Below, one piece after another: positions 51,453 to 61,207 of a stretch of DNA of 64,000 bases; positions within the stretch are counted from its first letter, which is position 1, and each line of letters opens with the position of its first letter. A program made the position numbers and the translations under genes. Source of the stretch: Lachnospiraceae bacterium (GTDB lineage Bacteria > Bacillota > Clostridia > Lachnospirales > Lachnospiraceae); the NCBI GenBank assembly GCA_017938315.1, contig JAGBBV010000037.1, positions 1 to 64,000 of the forward strand. Reading direction: 5' to 3'. The notes beneath the pieces were generated by a model, which was not told where the DNA came from, did no database searches, and saw only the letters and a list, made by a program, of their open reading frames with translations.

Positions 51453-52991
51453 TTATACCTTCAAAAAGCTTACACTACATGCCGGTGCACAAACCTTACC
51501 GTCCACCGCTTTGGCCTCTCCTCCAAAGGAATAGATAACTTCTGACGGATTTAAGTCACAATCAAATTTGACTTCTCTATCTGACGGATTAAGAACCACC
51601 AGAATCTTTTCTTCTTCCGCACTTCTCACATACGCAAAAGGATAACTTTCTTTCTCTGCATAAACAAATGTTATCTCTCCCTTACTCTGCAGTGCTTTAT
51701 GATTCTGTCTGATTGCAATCAATTTTCTGATTTCATGATATAAGGATTTTTCATCCGCCTGCTGATTCTCTACAGTCGGTCTATCTTTACTTTCATCCTG
51801 CTTAATGTATAACTTATCTTTAGACGCTGTACTAAAACCTGCGTTTACGCCGCCATCCCACTGCATAGGACTGCGGGCACCGGTACGGTTATAACCGCCT
51901 TCTACGGAAATCAGATTTTCCACATGACGCATACCGATTTCATCACCGTAATATATAAAGGGAGCTCCCGGCATGGATAAAAGAAAGGCAAATGCAATCT
52001 TCATCTCATCCTCATCCAGTGTCCGTGCAAGTCTATCCATATCATGGTTGCCGGAAGGAATACAGATAAGACCCTTTTTCTCAGACTTCTTGTAGTTTTC
52101 TATATACTTTTCAACAAAGGCTGAAATATCTCCCTTGCCTTCTTTGTTAAAGTAAGGATGCTCACATCGGAACAAATCGTTGTAATGGGATGGTCCAAAG
52201 TGAAGCAGAAAATCCATATGAAAGCCACCCTGTAATGCCTTATCAGGTTCACCCCATTCAGAAACCAGTGCAGCCTGTGGAAACTCTTCATCCAAAAATT
52301 TTCTTACCTTCTGCCAAAGGGCAATGGTACCTTTTCCTTCTTCATCCTGCTTTACGAGGGAACCGGCCATATCCACACGAAAACCATCGCAGCCCATGGT
52401 AAGCCAAAAACGCATCACGTTTTTCATTTCTTCCAAAGTAGCTCTCGGGCCTTCATCTTCAGGAGACATCTGCCATGGTCTTGTAATCTTATAATAACCA
52501 TAGTTAAGTGCCGGTTGTGAGGAAAAGAAATTCAGGGCGCAGGAACCGTCCCTATCGGAAATTCCCCGAAGGCTGCCCATATTTTCCGGTGCTTCCCAAA
52601 CATTATCTGTCCAAATATATCTGTCACTATATTCATTTCTCTCGGGCTTCATGGATTCCTTAAACCATTCATGCTCTACAGAAGTATGTCCCGGTACTAA
52701 ATCAAACAGTATATGCATCCCGCGTTTATGTACTTCTTCGAACAACTGCTTTGCATCTTCGTTAGTTCCGTATCTGGGTGCAATGGTATAGTAGTCTTCC
52801 ACATCATACCCTGCATCCCCAAAGGGGGATTTGAAACATGGATTTATCCACAATGCATTGCAGCCCAATTCCCTAATATAATCCAGTTTTGAAATGATTC
52901 CCTGAAAATCACCGATACCATCAGCATTAGAATCCATAAAGGACTGTGGGTATATCTCATAAAAAATTGCATTATCAAGCCACTTCGCCAT
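51453..52991 (-). CDS. GH13 alpha-glucosidase-type enzyme
   Basis: A 512-residue cytosolic (beta/alpha)8-barrel. The catalytic residues are present: nucleophile D207 in GFRVDM, acid/base E245 in SEWG and D317 in GNHD; DLVPGHTS (from 97) is the first conserved region, and a C-terminal beta domain begins near 420. This is the group of alpha-1,4/1,6-glucosidases and trehalose- or sucrose-processing enzymes; exact substrate is not readable. It follows the aldo/keto reductase by 15 bp. Confidence 0.9.
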   Translation of the reverse strand: MAKWLDNAIFYEIYPQSFMDSNADGIGDFQGIISKLDYIRELGCNALWINPCFKSPFGDAGYDVEDYYTIAPRYGTNEDAKQLFEEVHKRGMHILFDLVPGHTSVEHEWFKESMKPERNEYSDRYIWTDNVWEAPENMGSLRGISDRDGSCALNFFSSQPALNYGYYKITRPWQMSPEDEGPRATLEEMKNVMRFWLTMGCDGFRVDMAGSLVKQDEEGKGTIALWQKVRKFLDEEFPQAALVSEWGEPDKALQGGFHMDFLLHFGPSHYNDLFRCEHPYFNKEGKGDISAFVEKYIENYKKSEKKGLICIPSGNHDMDRLARTLDEDEMKIAFAFLLSMPGAPFIYYGDEIGMRHVENLISVEGGYNRTGARSPMQWDGGVNAGFSTASKDKLYIKQDESKDRPTVENQQADEKSLYHEIRKLIAIRQNHKALQSKGEITFVYAEKESYPFAYVRSAEEEKILVVLNPSDREVKFDCDLNPSEVIYSFGGEAKAVDGKVCAPACSVSFLKV

Positions 52992-53006
52992 TTGTTATCA
53001 CCTCAA

Positions 53007-54143
53007 TTACAACACATACTTTCTCTCATCTAAATCCTTCTGTACTTTTTCAAGGTCTTCCCTTATGGAAATTTTCTGAGGACAAGCCGCTTCACATTTA
53101 CCGCATTTAACACAATTCTTGGCCTGCTTTTTATCTCCCATGTCTGTTTCCCATTTCCAGCTTACCACATTATAATTCTGATACATATGGTAAGTATTCC
53201 ATGCACTGAAGCATCCGGGGATATCTACACCTGCGGGACAGGGCATACAATAACGGCATCCGGTACACCCATTCTGGACACGGCTGTTTAATACTTCCAC
53301 CACTTTATCAATGGTATTCTTCTCATTCTCCGATAATACCTTAAAGCCGGTAAATGTCTTTAAATTGTCCTCTACCTGTTCCATGGATGACATGCCACTC
53401 AAAATCACCTTTACTCCGGGCAGACTTCCTACCCAGCGAAGGGCAAATGATGCAACAGATGCATCCTTATCCATATCCCTAAACATACCTGTGATATCTT
53501 CTGCAAAAGAAGCTAAAGAGCCACCCTTAATCGGTTCCATTACCACTACCGGAATTCCTCTCTCTGCCGCCAGTGCATATCCCTTTAAGCCGGCCTGTTC
53601 CTCTGCATCCATATAATTCAGCTGAATCTGGCAGAAATCCCAGTCTCTTTCATTTAAAATATCTTCAAACACCTCATAACTGTCATGGAAAGAAAAGCCA
53701 ATGTATTTTATTTTTCCTTCACTACGCAATTTCTCAAGAACTTCCAAATATCCCACTTCTCTCATTTTGCGGATTCTGTCCGCATCCATGGCATGAAGCA
53801 GGTAAAAATCTATGTAATCTGTCTGCAAACGCTCAAGCTGCTCTGCAAAAATTCTTTCAATATCTTCTTTGGTTTCCACCAACCAAACAGGCAACTTAGT
53901 CGCCAGATAAAAAGATTCTCTCGGATACTTCTGAAGCACCTTGCCTACAAAAGGCTCACTTTCCCCATTATGGTACGGGTAAGCCGTATCAATATAATTT
54001 ACCCCTGCAGCAATTGCCTTATCAATCATTTTCTCCGCTTCTGCTTCATCAATTTTCCCCTCTTTAGTAACAGGAAAACGCATACACCCAAATCCCAGTA
54101 GTGAAGTTTCAATTCCCAATTTTTCTAATTTTCTCTTTTCCAT
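53007..54143 (-). CDS. Aldo/keto reductase with C-terminal ferredoxin-type domain
   Basis: The 378-residue protein has an N-terminal AKR barrel with the tetrad D52, Y57, K83 and H117, and a C-terminal region with two cysteine clusters, GCTGCRYCMPCPAG (about 294) and NCVKCGKCEAACPQ (about 342), which should hold [4Fe-4S] centres. Such ferredoxin-linked AKRs are common in anaerobes. Substrate unknown. It is transcribed just before the GH13 gene in the same direction. Confidence 0.92.
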   Translation of the reverse strand: MEKRKLEKLGIETSLLGFGCMRFPVTKEGKIDEAEAEKMIDKAIAAGVNYIDTAYPYHNGESEPFVGKVLQKYPRESFYLATKLPVWLVETKEDIERIFAEQLERLQTDYIDFYLLHAMDADRIRKMREVGYLEVLEKLRSEGKIKYIGFSFHDSYEVFEDILNERDWDFCQIQLNYMDAEEQAGLKGYALAAERGIPVVVMEPIKGGSLASFAEDITGMFRDMDKDASVASFALRWVGSLPGVKVILSGMSSMEQVEDNLKTFTGFKVLSENEKNTIDKVVEVLNSRVQNGCTGCRYCMPCPAGVDIPGCFSAWNTYHMYQNYNVVSWKWETDMGDKKQAKNCVKCGKCEAACPQKISIREDLEKVQKDLDERKYVL

Positions 54144-54313
54144 GAAAAATACTCTCCTCCATATCGTATTAGCAAAACATAATTATTTATATTATATCAC
54201 CTATTTCCGGTATACGACTACTCATTCCTTCACTAATTATTGCTCAAAACTTGTCTTTTCCCATGTCACTTTTTGTCTCATTCAAAATAATTATTTTCTT
54301 TGCCTTGAAACAC

Positions 54314-54341
54314 TTGAAAAAAATGAAAAAACAGTTAATAT
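54314..54341 (+). promoter_or_regulatory. Promoter of the GH43-CBM6 gene
   Basis: -35 TTGAAA (54314-54319), a 16-bp spacer and a -10 TAATAT (54336-54341). The start would be near 54348, about 45 bp before the ATG. Confidence 0.65.
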
Positions 54342-54353
54342 TAAAACATACTA

Positions 54354-54365
54354 TAAAACGTTTTA
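54354..54365. promoter_or_regulatory. LacI-type palindrome downstream of the GH43 promoter
   Basis: TAAAACGTTTTA, a perfect 12-bp palindrome with a central CG, begins at about +6. It fits a LacI/GalR-family operator. Confidence 0.6.
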
Positions 54366-54393
54366 CTTAACCAGAATTTAGGAGGAAATTATT

Positions 54394-55722
54394 ATGGCAA
54401 ATCCTTATTTACCACTTTGGGAGTACATCCCTGACGGAGAACCCCGTGTTTTTGGCGACAGAGTATATATTTATGGTTCACATGACAGTGCAGGCTCCTA
54501 TGCTTTTTGCGATACAAAATTAATGGTATGGTCTGCTTCTGTAGATGATTTAAACAACTGGAAGTGCCACGGTGATATTTTCCGTACCACAGACGGCGAA
54601 GACCGCAAAGCAGATGTTGACTGGACAAACGGAAGGCTCTTTGCTCCCGACGTTGTAGAAAAAGACGGCCGTTACTATTTATACGCATATATACAGGAAG
54701 CGAAAGGCTGTGTAGCAGTCAGCGACAAGCCTGAAGGACCCTTTACCTTACTGAGCCAGTATAAATATCCCATACCTGACGGAACAGAGGGCTTTGACGA
54801 TGGTATTTTTATTGATCCCGGTGTTCTTGTGGATGACGACGGAAAAGCATATATTTACTGTGGCTTCCTTAGTTCTTATATGGCAGAACTGAACGCTGAC
54901 AATATGTACGAAGTGCTTGACGGAACGTTCCAAACAGATATCATTCCCAAGGGTGATGAGCCTTGGCAGTTCTTTGAAGCATGTTCTCCCAGAAAAGTAG
55001 GCGATACCTACTATTTAATTTATTCACCCATGCATTGCAGTAACCTTGCTTATGCAACTTCCGATTCACCCACAGGTCCCTTTACCTTCCGTGGAAATAT
55101 TATCGACAGCGGTGACAATTATCCCGGTGGAAATAACCATGGTTCTATCTGCTGCATTAAAGGACAGTGGTACATCTTCTATCATCGTATGACCAATAAT
55201 TCTATCTTCTCCAGAAGAGGATGTGTGGAAAAAATTGAGATTTTAGAAGACGGCACGATTCCTCAGGTAGAAGCAACTTCCCTTGGATTTGAAGACTCCT
55301 TAAATCCTTACAAGCAGACTCCTGCAGACATCGCCTGTGTTTTAACAAACGGTGCTTATATCATAGAGCATAACGAATTTGAGCGTTGCATTACCGGCAT
55401 TAAATCCGGCACTGTAATGGGTTATAAATATTATGACTTTGGTGAAGATTTCGGAAGCAAGACCATGCAGTTTGCCGCAAAGGTAAGAGGGTTTGGTGCT
55501 CCCTGCAAAATCAAAATTGTATTGGATGACTTTGAAAACGGAAAAGAAATCGGCGAATGTATCATCGGACTTGACGATGGCGTATACAAGGCAAAGATTG
55601 AAAACGTAACCGGACGTCATGCTGTATATCTTATCGCTGAAAGCCTTGCAAACGGCTGGGACTGCGAACGTTTCCACAATCGTCCCATGATGGAACTTGA
55701 GTCCTTTGTATTCATGAAATAG
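54394..55722 (+). CDS. GH43 glycosidase with C-terminal CBM6
   Basis: The 442-residue protein has the GH43 propeller with catalytic D14, D141 (FIDPG) and E195 (FFEACSPRK) and a C-terminal beta-sandwich from about 315 that resembles CBM6. It starts without signal peptide, so it is cytosolic. GH43 members of this kind are beta-xylosidases or alpha-L-arabinofuranosidases. The Shine-Dalgarno TTAGGAGGAAATT is strong. It stands as a single gene under a LacI-type operator and precedes ptb. Confidence 0.9.
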   Translation: MANPYLPLWEYIPDGEPRVFGDRVYIYGSHDSAGSYAFCDTKLMVWSASVDDLNNWKCHGDIFRTTDGEDRKADVDWTNGRLFAPDVVEKDGRYYLYAYIQEAKGCVAVSDKPEGPFTLLSQYKYPIPDGTEGFDDGIFIDPGVLVDDDGKAYIYCGFLSSYMAELNADNMYEVLDGTFQTDIIPKGDEPWQFFEACSPRKVGDTYYLIYSPMHCSNLAYATSDSPTGPFTFRGNIIDSGDNYPGGNNHGSICCIKGQWYIFYHRMTNNSIFSRRGCVEKIEILEDGTIPQVEATSLGFEDSLNPYKQTPADIACVLTNGAYIIEHNEFERCITGIKSGTVMGYKYYDFGEDFGSKTMQFAAKVRGFGAPCKIKIVLDDFENGKEIGECIIGLDDGVYKAKIENVTGRHAVYLIAESLANGWDCERFHNRPMMELESFVFMK

Positions 55723-55723
55723 A

Positions 55724-55752
55724 TTGATATTTACCCATAAATATGGTATGAT
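55724..55752 (+). promoter_or_regulatory. Promoter of ptb-buk
   Basis: -35 TTGATA (55724-55729), a 17-bp spacer and a -10 TATGAT (55747-55752). Transcription begins near 55759, about 45 bp before the ptb ATG. Confidence 0.8.
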
Positions 55753-55803
55753 GATAGTTGCGTTATAAATTTAACAAATATCAAAAATAAGAGGTAAAGA
55801 CAA

Positions 55804-56730
55804 ATGAGCAAAGGATTTGATGACATTATTTCAAAAATCAGCGAATGCGGAATGAAAACCGTGGCTGTTGCAGTTGCACAGGATTCCGCTGTCCTTGAAG
55901 CAGTCCAGGCTGCCAAGGAAAGAAACATTGCAAATGCAATTTTAGTAGGTGATGAAGCTAAGATTAAAGAAATTGCTGACTCTCTGGGCATTGATGTATC
56001 CGGCTTTGAAATTATCAACGAGCCCGATATGATTCAGGCATCCCTTACCGCTGTTAAGCTTGCACACGACGGCAAGGCAGATATGTACATGAAAGGACTT
56101 GTTGACACCAAGAACTTCTTAAAGAGCGTTCTCGATAAAGAAGTTGGTCTTCGTACCGGAAGCCCTCTTTCCCATGTAGCCGTGTTTGATATTCCCGGCT
56201 TAGAACAGCTTTTATTCTTAACCGATGTTGCATTTATGACTTACCCTACCTTAGAAGATAAAGTAAGTATTATCAAAAATACTGTTCCCGTATGTAAGGC
56301 TTGTGGTGTAGATACTCCTAAGGTAGCACCTCTTGCTGCTGTAGAAGTTGTTAACCCCAAAATGCCTGCTACCGTGGAAGCTGCAGAACTGACCAAGATG
56401 AACGCAGAAGGTCAGATTACCGGTTGTATTGTTGACGGTCCTCTTTCCTTAGACCTTGCTATCGACCCTGAAGCTGCCCTTCACAAAGGAGCAACCGATA
56501 GAAAAATCCAGGGTGATGCTGATGTTCTTCTTTTCCCTGACATTCATGCAGGAAACCTTGTTTACAAGGCATTGGTACATACAGTTCCCGGTGTTAAGAA
56601 CGGCTGTATCTTAACAGGAACCAAGGTTCCCGTTATCTTAACCTCCCGTTCCGATACTTTTGAAACAAAAGTAAACTCAATTGCACTCGCTGCCGTTGTT
56701 GCAGAAGAGATGAAAAAAGCAAACGCATAA
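55804..56730 (+). CDS. ptb: Phosphate butyryltransferase (Ptb)
   Basis: Converts butyryl-CoA and phosphate to butyryl phosphate and CoA. The 308-residue protein shows the acetyl/butyryl transferase fold, with AQDSAVLEAVQAAKERNIANAILVGDE, YMKGLVDTKNFLKSVLDKEVGLR and VLLFPDIHAGNLVYKAL in sequence (each a family block, described in parts). Codon use is highly biased, as for abundant enzymes. It is followed 24 bp later by buk, so the terminal step of butyrate fermentation is a substrate-level phosphorylation here. Confidence 0.95.
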   Translation: MSKGFDDIISKISECGMKTVAVAVAQDSAVLEAVQAAKERNIANAILVGDEAKIKEIADSLGIDVSGFEIINEPDMIQASLTAVKLAHDGKADMYMKGLVDTKNFLKSVLDKEVGLRTGSPLSHVAVFDIPGLEQLLFLTDVAFMTYPTLEDKVSIIKNTVPVCKACGVDTPKVAPLAAVEVVNPKMPATVEAAELTKMNAEGQITGCIVDGPLSLDLAIDPEAALHKGATDRKIQGDADVLLFPDIHAGNLVYKALVHTVPGVKNGCILTGTKVPVILTSRSDTFETKVNSIALAAVVAEEMKKANA

Positions 56731-56754
56731 GAATTTGAATAGGAGGAAAAACAA

Positions 56755-57822
56755 ATGTCTATTAAGAGTTTGATTATCAATCCCGGTTCCACTTCCACCA
56801 AAATCGGTGTTTTTGAAGATGAAACCTTATTATTTGAAGAAACTCTTCGTCACTCTACAGAAGAAATCGCACAGTACGCTTCTATCGTAGACCAGAAGGA
56901 TTTCCGTAAACAGATTATTCTTGACTTACTTGCAAAAAAAGATTTCGACATCAACTCCTTACAGGTTATCGTAGGACGTGGCGGTATGCTTAAGCCCATT
57001 CCCGGCGGTACCTATGCAGTAAGCGACGATTTACTTAACGATTTAAAGATTGGCAGACAGGGACAGCACGCTTCTAACTTAGGCGGTATCCTTGCAAGAG
57101 AAATCGGTGATGCTATCGGCGCACCTTCCTACATCGTTGACCCCGTTGTTGTTGACGAGCTTATGCCCATCGCAAGATACTCAGGTGTTCCTGAAATGCC
57201 CCGTACCAGTGTATTCCATGCACTGAATCAGAAGGCAGTTGCGAAACGCTACGCAAAGGAAAAAGGCGTTCCTTACGAATCCTTAAACTTAATCGTTGTT
57301 CATATGGGTGGCGGTGTTTCCGTAGGTGCTCATGAAAAAGGACGTATTGTAGACGTATTCAACGCACTCGATGGCGATGGAGCTTTCTCACCTGAAAGAG
57401 CAGGTGCCGTGCCTGCCGGTGCACTGATTAAAATGTGCTTCTCAGGCCAGTACACTGAAAAAGAAGTATATAAGAAAATCGTAGGTGGCGGTGGCTTTAA
57501 CGCTTACCTTGGCACCAACGATATGCGTGAAGTAGCAAAGATGGTTGCAGATGGAAATAAAAAAGCTGCAGAAATCCGCGAAGCATTTATCCTTCAGGTA
57601 ACAAAGGACATGGGTTCCATGGCCTGTGTATTAAACGGAAAAGTTGACCAGATTATCGTAACCGGCGGTATCGCATACAACAAAGACGTAGTTGATAGAA
57701 TGCAGGAAAGAGCAGGATTTATCGCTCCTTTCACTGTATATCCCGGTGAAGATGAACTTCTTGCGCTTGTACAGGGTGCACTTCGTGTTATGAACGGCGA
57801 AGAAGAAGCGATGAAGTATTAA
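56755..57822 (+). CDS. buk: Butyrate kinase (Buk)
   Basis: Transfers phosphate from butyryl phosphate to ADP, yielding butyrate and ATP. The 355-residue ASKHA kinase has [12 protein letters not shown] near the start (residues 8-19), [18 protein letters not shown] at about 184 and the [15 protein letters not shown] block near 300. AGGAGGAAAAAC precedes the ATG. It completes the ptb-buk operon. Confidence 0.95.
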   Translation: MSIKSLIINPGSTSTKIGVFEDETLLFEETLRHSTEEIAQYASIVDQKDFRKQIILDLLAKKDFDINSLQVIVGRGGMLKPIPGGTYAVSDDLLNDLKIGRQGQHASNLGGILAREIGDAIGAPSYIVDPVVVDELMPIARYSGVPEMPRTSVFHALNQKAVAKRYAKEKGVPYESLNLIVVHMGGGVSVGAHEKGRIVDVFNALDGDGAFSPERAGAVPAGALIKMCFSGQYTEKEVYKKIVGGGGFNAYLGTNDMREVAKMVADGNKKAAEIREAFILQVTKDMGSMACVLNGKVDQIIVTGGIAYNKDVVDRMQERAGFIAPFTVYPGEDELLALVQGALRVMNGEEEAMKY

Positions 57823-57833
57823 TAAAAAGCAAG

Positions 57834-57862
57834 AAAAGGTTGCCGATTTACGGCAACCTTTT
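57834..57862. terminator. Bidirectional terminator between buk and trkH
   Basis: AAAAGGTTGCCG (57834-57845) pairs with CGGCAACCTTTT (57851-57862), a 12-bp stem and a 5-nt loop, followed by T-run on the plus strand and CTTGC on the other. Confidence 0.9.
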
Positions 57863-57874
57863 TTATTTTCCTAT

Positions 57875-59311
57875 TTATTCATGCGCTGACTTTGCAAACA
57901 GTAAAAACATCGGGAAAATTTCCAATCTTCCGGTAAGCATTGCCGCCGATAGCAAAAGCTGTGCCGGGTCAGAATACACGCTGAAATTTGCCGCTGGTCC
58001 TACTGCACCAAGTCCCGGTCCGATATTATTAAAGCATGCAAGCACCGCCGTAAAATTTGTTGTCAAATCAAGCCCATCCAATGACAAAAGTACTGTAAAT
58101 AAACAAATCAAAAGCATATATGTTGTAACGTATATTCTGGTAGAACTTAAGGTTTGTTTGTCTACGGGTTTCTTATCCAATCTTACATTCACTACTGCTT
58201 TCGGTGCAATAATCTGCTTAATTTCCACAAACATGGATTTTACTACAATAATTACACGGGAAATCTTCATACCACCACCGGTAGATCCTGCACAGGCACC
58301 AATCACCATTAAAAGTAGCAATATATGCTTAGAAAACTCCGGCCAGTAATTGTAATCTACCGTGGCAAATCCGGTAGTGGTAATAATACTGGAAACTTGG
58401 AAAAAAGCATCTCTAAAAGATTTTCCGATACTTTGTGTCTGGTTTAAGACGTTCACAGCAATTGCAACCGTTGACAAAGCGACAATCCCCAAATATACCT
58501 TTGCCTCCTCAGACTTTAAGACCTCTTTCGCTTTTCCAAGCAAAAGCAAATGATATAAGTTAAAATTGACACCAAACAGTAACATGAAGATACCAATTAC
58601 AATCTCTATATAAGCACTTGCGTATCCACCGATACCGGCTGCATTTACAGCAAAACCACCGGTTCCGGCCGTACCGAAAGCAATACAAAAACTATCAAAA
58701 GCAGGCATACCACCCACCCATAATAGCACGATAAGAATCACTGTCATCGCAGTATAAATGCCATAAAGAATCATAGACGTGGTACGCATTCTCGGCACCA
58801 GTTTGCCTGCTGTGGGCCCGGGCACTTCTGCACGTACCAAATGCATGGAATTGTCATTTTCCATTGGCATTACCATAAGTACAAATACAAGCACCCCCAT
58901 GCCGCCAATCCAATGGGAAAAGCTTCTCCAAAAAATAATTCCGTGCCCTAAGTCTGCCGGCTCTGCTAAAATAGATGCCCCTGTGGTGGTAAAACCGGAT
59001 ACCATTTCAAACAAGGCATTGATATACGTGGGAAATCCGCCTCCCAGATAAAGTGGAATTGCACCGATTACGGATATTACAATCCATGCCGTAGCTACAA
59101 TAAAATACCCGTCTCTGCTACTCATTCTCTCTTCTGACTGTTTTACCCTTGAGAGCAAAAATCCAATAATTGCACAGGGAATTATGGTAGTAAGAAATGC
59201 AGATGCATCACCGTCACCATAAATAAACGCCACCAGCAGGGCCGGAATCATCAGCACGGCTTCTATTAAAATAATTTTACCGATAAAGCTTATAATTTTT
59301 CGTTTATTCAT
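57875..59311 (-). CDS. trkH: Potassium uptake channel subunit TrkH/KtrB
   Basis: A 478-residue polytopic protein with the four-fold repeat of a superfamily K+ transporter, including the pore-like segments with TTGASI, GTAGTGGFAVN, ITTTGFATVDY and GACAGSTGGGMKISR. It forms the ion path and needs the NAD-gated TrkA partner, encoded 16 bp upstream. Confidence 0.93.
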   Translation of the reverse strand: MNKRKIISFIGKIILIEAVLMIPALLVAFIYGDGDASAFLTTIIPCAIIGFLLSRVKQSEERMSSRDGYFIVATAWIVISVIGAIPLYLGGGFPTYINALFEMVSGFTTTGASILAEPADLGHGIIFWRSFSHWIGGMGVLVFVLMVMPMENDNSMHLVRAEVPGPTAGKLVPRMRTTSMILYGIYTAMTVILIVLLWVGGMPAFDSFCIAFGTAGTGGFAVNAAGIGGYASAYIEIVIGIFMLLFGVNFNLYHLLLLGKAKEVLKSEEAKVYLGIVALSTVAIAVNVLNQTQSIGKSFRDAFFQVSSIITTTGFATVDYNYWPEFSKHILLLLMVIGACAGSTGGGMKISRVIIVVKSMFVEIKQIIAPKAVVNVRLDKKPVDKQTLSSTRIYVTTYMLLICLFTVLLSLDGLDLTTNFTAVLACFNNIGPGLGAVGPAANFSVYSDPAQLLLSAAMLTGRLEIFPMFLLFAKSAHE

Positions 59312-59327
59312 TCTGTTTACCTAATAT

Positions 59328-60710
59328 CTATGCACTAAATATATCTTCCAATCTCGCAATCTGACTGTTAATCGTTGCCACCAAAACAGTATCCCCTGCT
59401 TTAATTACATCATCACCTCTGGGAATCAGGATTTTAGCATCTCTGATGATGCACCCAATCAACATATTTCTTTTCATCTTCAAATTCTTAAGCGGAATAT
59501 CCAGATTTTTGTCATTTTCATCTACTTTGAACTCGATAAATTCTATTTTACCGTCCATTAACCGATATAAAGACTCTACTGCATCATTATCTTCCGCATT
59601 TAAAAGCGAACGGCTGTATCCCAAAATACGGTCTGTTGCAACATCTTCCCTTGAAACAATACATACCTTGCTGTCATCGGGAAGTACATGAAGTCTTGAC
59701 TTCATCTTAACCCTTGATATTACTTTGCTGATATCCTTTGATTCAGCATACATTGCTGCCACCAGATTATATTCATCATTTTCTGTAAGCGTGATAAATG
59801 CATCTGTATGAGTAATATCAGACTGTGACATATTGTCAAAATAAGCAAGTGCATCATCACAGATTACGTTTACACCATCCAGCTTCTCTGCAATTAGAGC
59901 AGCCTCTTCTTCATTCTGTTCTACCAAAGTCACCTTTGTTCCGTGCTGCAGCAAAAGTTCTGCCAGATAATAAGAGATGATTCCTCCACCTGCAATCATA
60001 ATAGACTTCATCGGTTTAATGGGCAAATTCAGTTTCTTAAACGCTTTGCGGAACTCCTGTACCGCACCTGTCATATAGAGAACGTCTCCGGCGTGGATTA
60101 CCGTATCCCCTTTCGGCACGAAGGCTTCTTCGTCGCGGACTACCGCACAAATCAGCAGATTAATCCCCATATTCTGGCTGATTTCTATCAATGTTTTATC
60201 AGTAAGAGGACTATCCTCTTCTATCATCATTTCTACAAGCTCTGCTCTGCCCTTTGCAAAAACCTCCACTCTGGTAGCAAGCGGAAAACGAAGCAAACGA
60301 TAAATTTCCATTGCTGTAGCAAGCTCCGGATTGATAATCATGGAAATACCCATTTTATCTCTGTAAAAACGATATCGCCTTGCATAATCCACATCCCTGA
60401 TTCTTGCAATTGTATGTTTTGCCCCTAACATATGAGCCGTCAGACAGCTCAAAATGTTCATTTCATCCGAGTTCGTCACGGAAACAAAAATATCTGCTGC
60501 GGAAACATTCATCTCCTGGAGCGTTGCACAAGAGGCACCATTTCCCTGCAAACATATAATATCCATGGAATTTCCGAGACTGACAATTACCGATTCATCT
60601 CTGTCAATTACCGTTAATTCATAACCGTCATTTACAAGCTGTCTTGCAAGTGCACGCCCGATATTTCCCCCACCTACAATAAATATTTTCATTGTTTTGC
60701 GATTTCTCAC
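59328..60710 (-). CDS. trkA: Potassium uptake regulator TrkA (RCK-N/C)
   Basis: The 460-residue cytosolic protein has two RCK-N/RCK-C pairs: the first Rossmann GGGNIG near residue 13, the second GGGIISYY near 240, each followed by a ligand-binding RCK-C domain. It gates TrkH in response to nucleotides. The start used is GTG 60710, which has AGAAGG nine bases upstream; ATG 60692 is an alternative. First gene of trkA-trkH. Confidence 0.92.
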   Translation of the reverse strand: MRNRKTMKIFIVGGGNIGRALARQLVNDGYELTVIDRDESVIVSLGNSMDIICLQGNGASCATLQEMNVSAADIFVSVTNSDEMNILSCLTAHMLGAKHTIARIRDVDYARRYRFYRDKMGISMIINPELATAMEIYRLLRFPLATRVEVFAKGRAELVEMMIEEDSPLTDKTLIEISQNMGINLLICAVVRDEEAFVPKGDTVIHAGDVLYMTGAVQEFRKAFKKLNLPIKPMKSIMIAGGGIISYYLAELLLQHGTKVTLVEQNEEEAALIAEKLDGVNVICDDALAYFDNMSQSDITHTDAFITLTENDEYNLVAAMYAESKDISKVISRVKMKSRLHVLPDDSKVCIVSREDVATDRILGYSRSLLNAEDNDAVESLYRLMDGKIEFIEFKVDENDKNLDIPLKNLKMKRNMLIGCIIRDAKILIPRGDDVIKAGDTVLVATINSQIARLEDIFSA

Positions 60711-60834
60711 TTTGTAATACCTTCTTTCATGTATACTTCACGGTACACTGTTGATAATACCACACTTTTCACGACTTTTCATTAATAAAATGAAACAAAA
60801 ACCTCCTAATTTTGAGTATGCCAAAAAAATTTAT

Positions 60835-60863
60835 TTGACATTCTTCTTTTTGCTAATTATAAT
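60835..60863 (+). promoter_or_regulatory. Promoter of the tyrS T-box transcript
   Basis: Perfect -35 TTGACA (60835-60840), 17-bp spacer, perfect -10 TATAAT (60858-60863). The start is about 60870, upstream of the T-box leader. Confidence 0.95.
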
Positions 60864-60914
60864 TGCAAGTAATTAAATAGTTGATTGATTAAGAAAAGCA
60901 ATGATAAGAAGAAG

Positions 60915-61175
60915 TAACATAAAGGGAAACATACAGAAAGTTGCCGGTTGATGAGAGGCGCATGGGAAGCTTTATGCGAATACATCTTTGAGCTTCGCAC
61001 CAAAAGACTTACGTCCGGTAGGCTGCGACGGTTCCTGCACCCGTTAACGTGCTAGAGTATAAACCATTAAAAATAAATTGGTCGTACTCGAAGAGGTAAA
61101 CAGTGTGAACTGTTTATAAACTTTAGGTGGTATCGCGAGAATGTACTCTCGTCCTATTGAAGGACGGGAGTTTTT
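60915..61175 (+). promoter_or_regulatory. T-box leader, Tyr specifier
   Basis: Stem I has AGAAAG, the GCGCATGGGAAGC region and GAA TAC ATCTTTGAGC, in which TAC (60981-60983) is the Tyr specifier. The antiterminator has TTAGGTGGTATCGCG; its TGGT expects a tRNA with discriminator A, as in tRNA-Tyr. The terminator is ACTCTCGTCCT/AGGACGGGAGT plus a T-run at 61145-61177. Confidence 0.95.
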
Positions 61176-61177
61176 TG
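61145..61177 (+). terminator. T-box attenuator terminator of tyrS
   Basis: An 11-bp stem (61145-61155 with 61161-61171; one G-U) followed by six T. It sits between the antiterminator and the tyrS start. Confidence 0.93.
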
Positions 61178-61207
61178 TTTTTCTTGATCAGAACAGGAGG
61201 AAAACAT

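Noticed and set aside
61127..61207. N-terminal extension of tyrS
   Set aside because: It begins inside the T-box antiterminator and terminator; ATG 61208 has AGGAGG at correct spacing.
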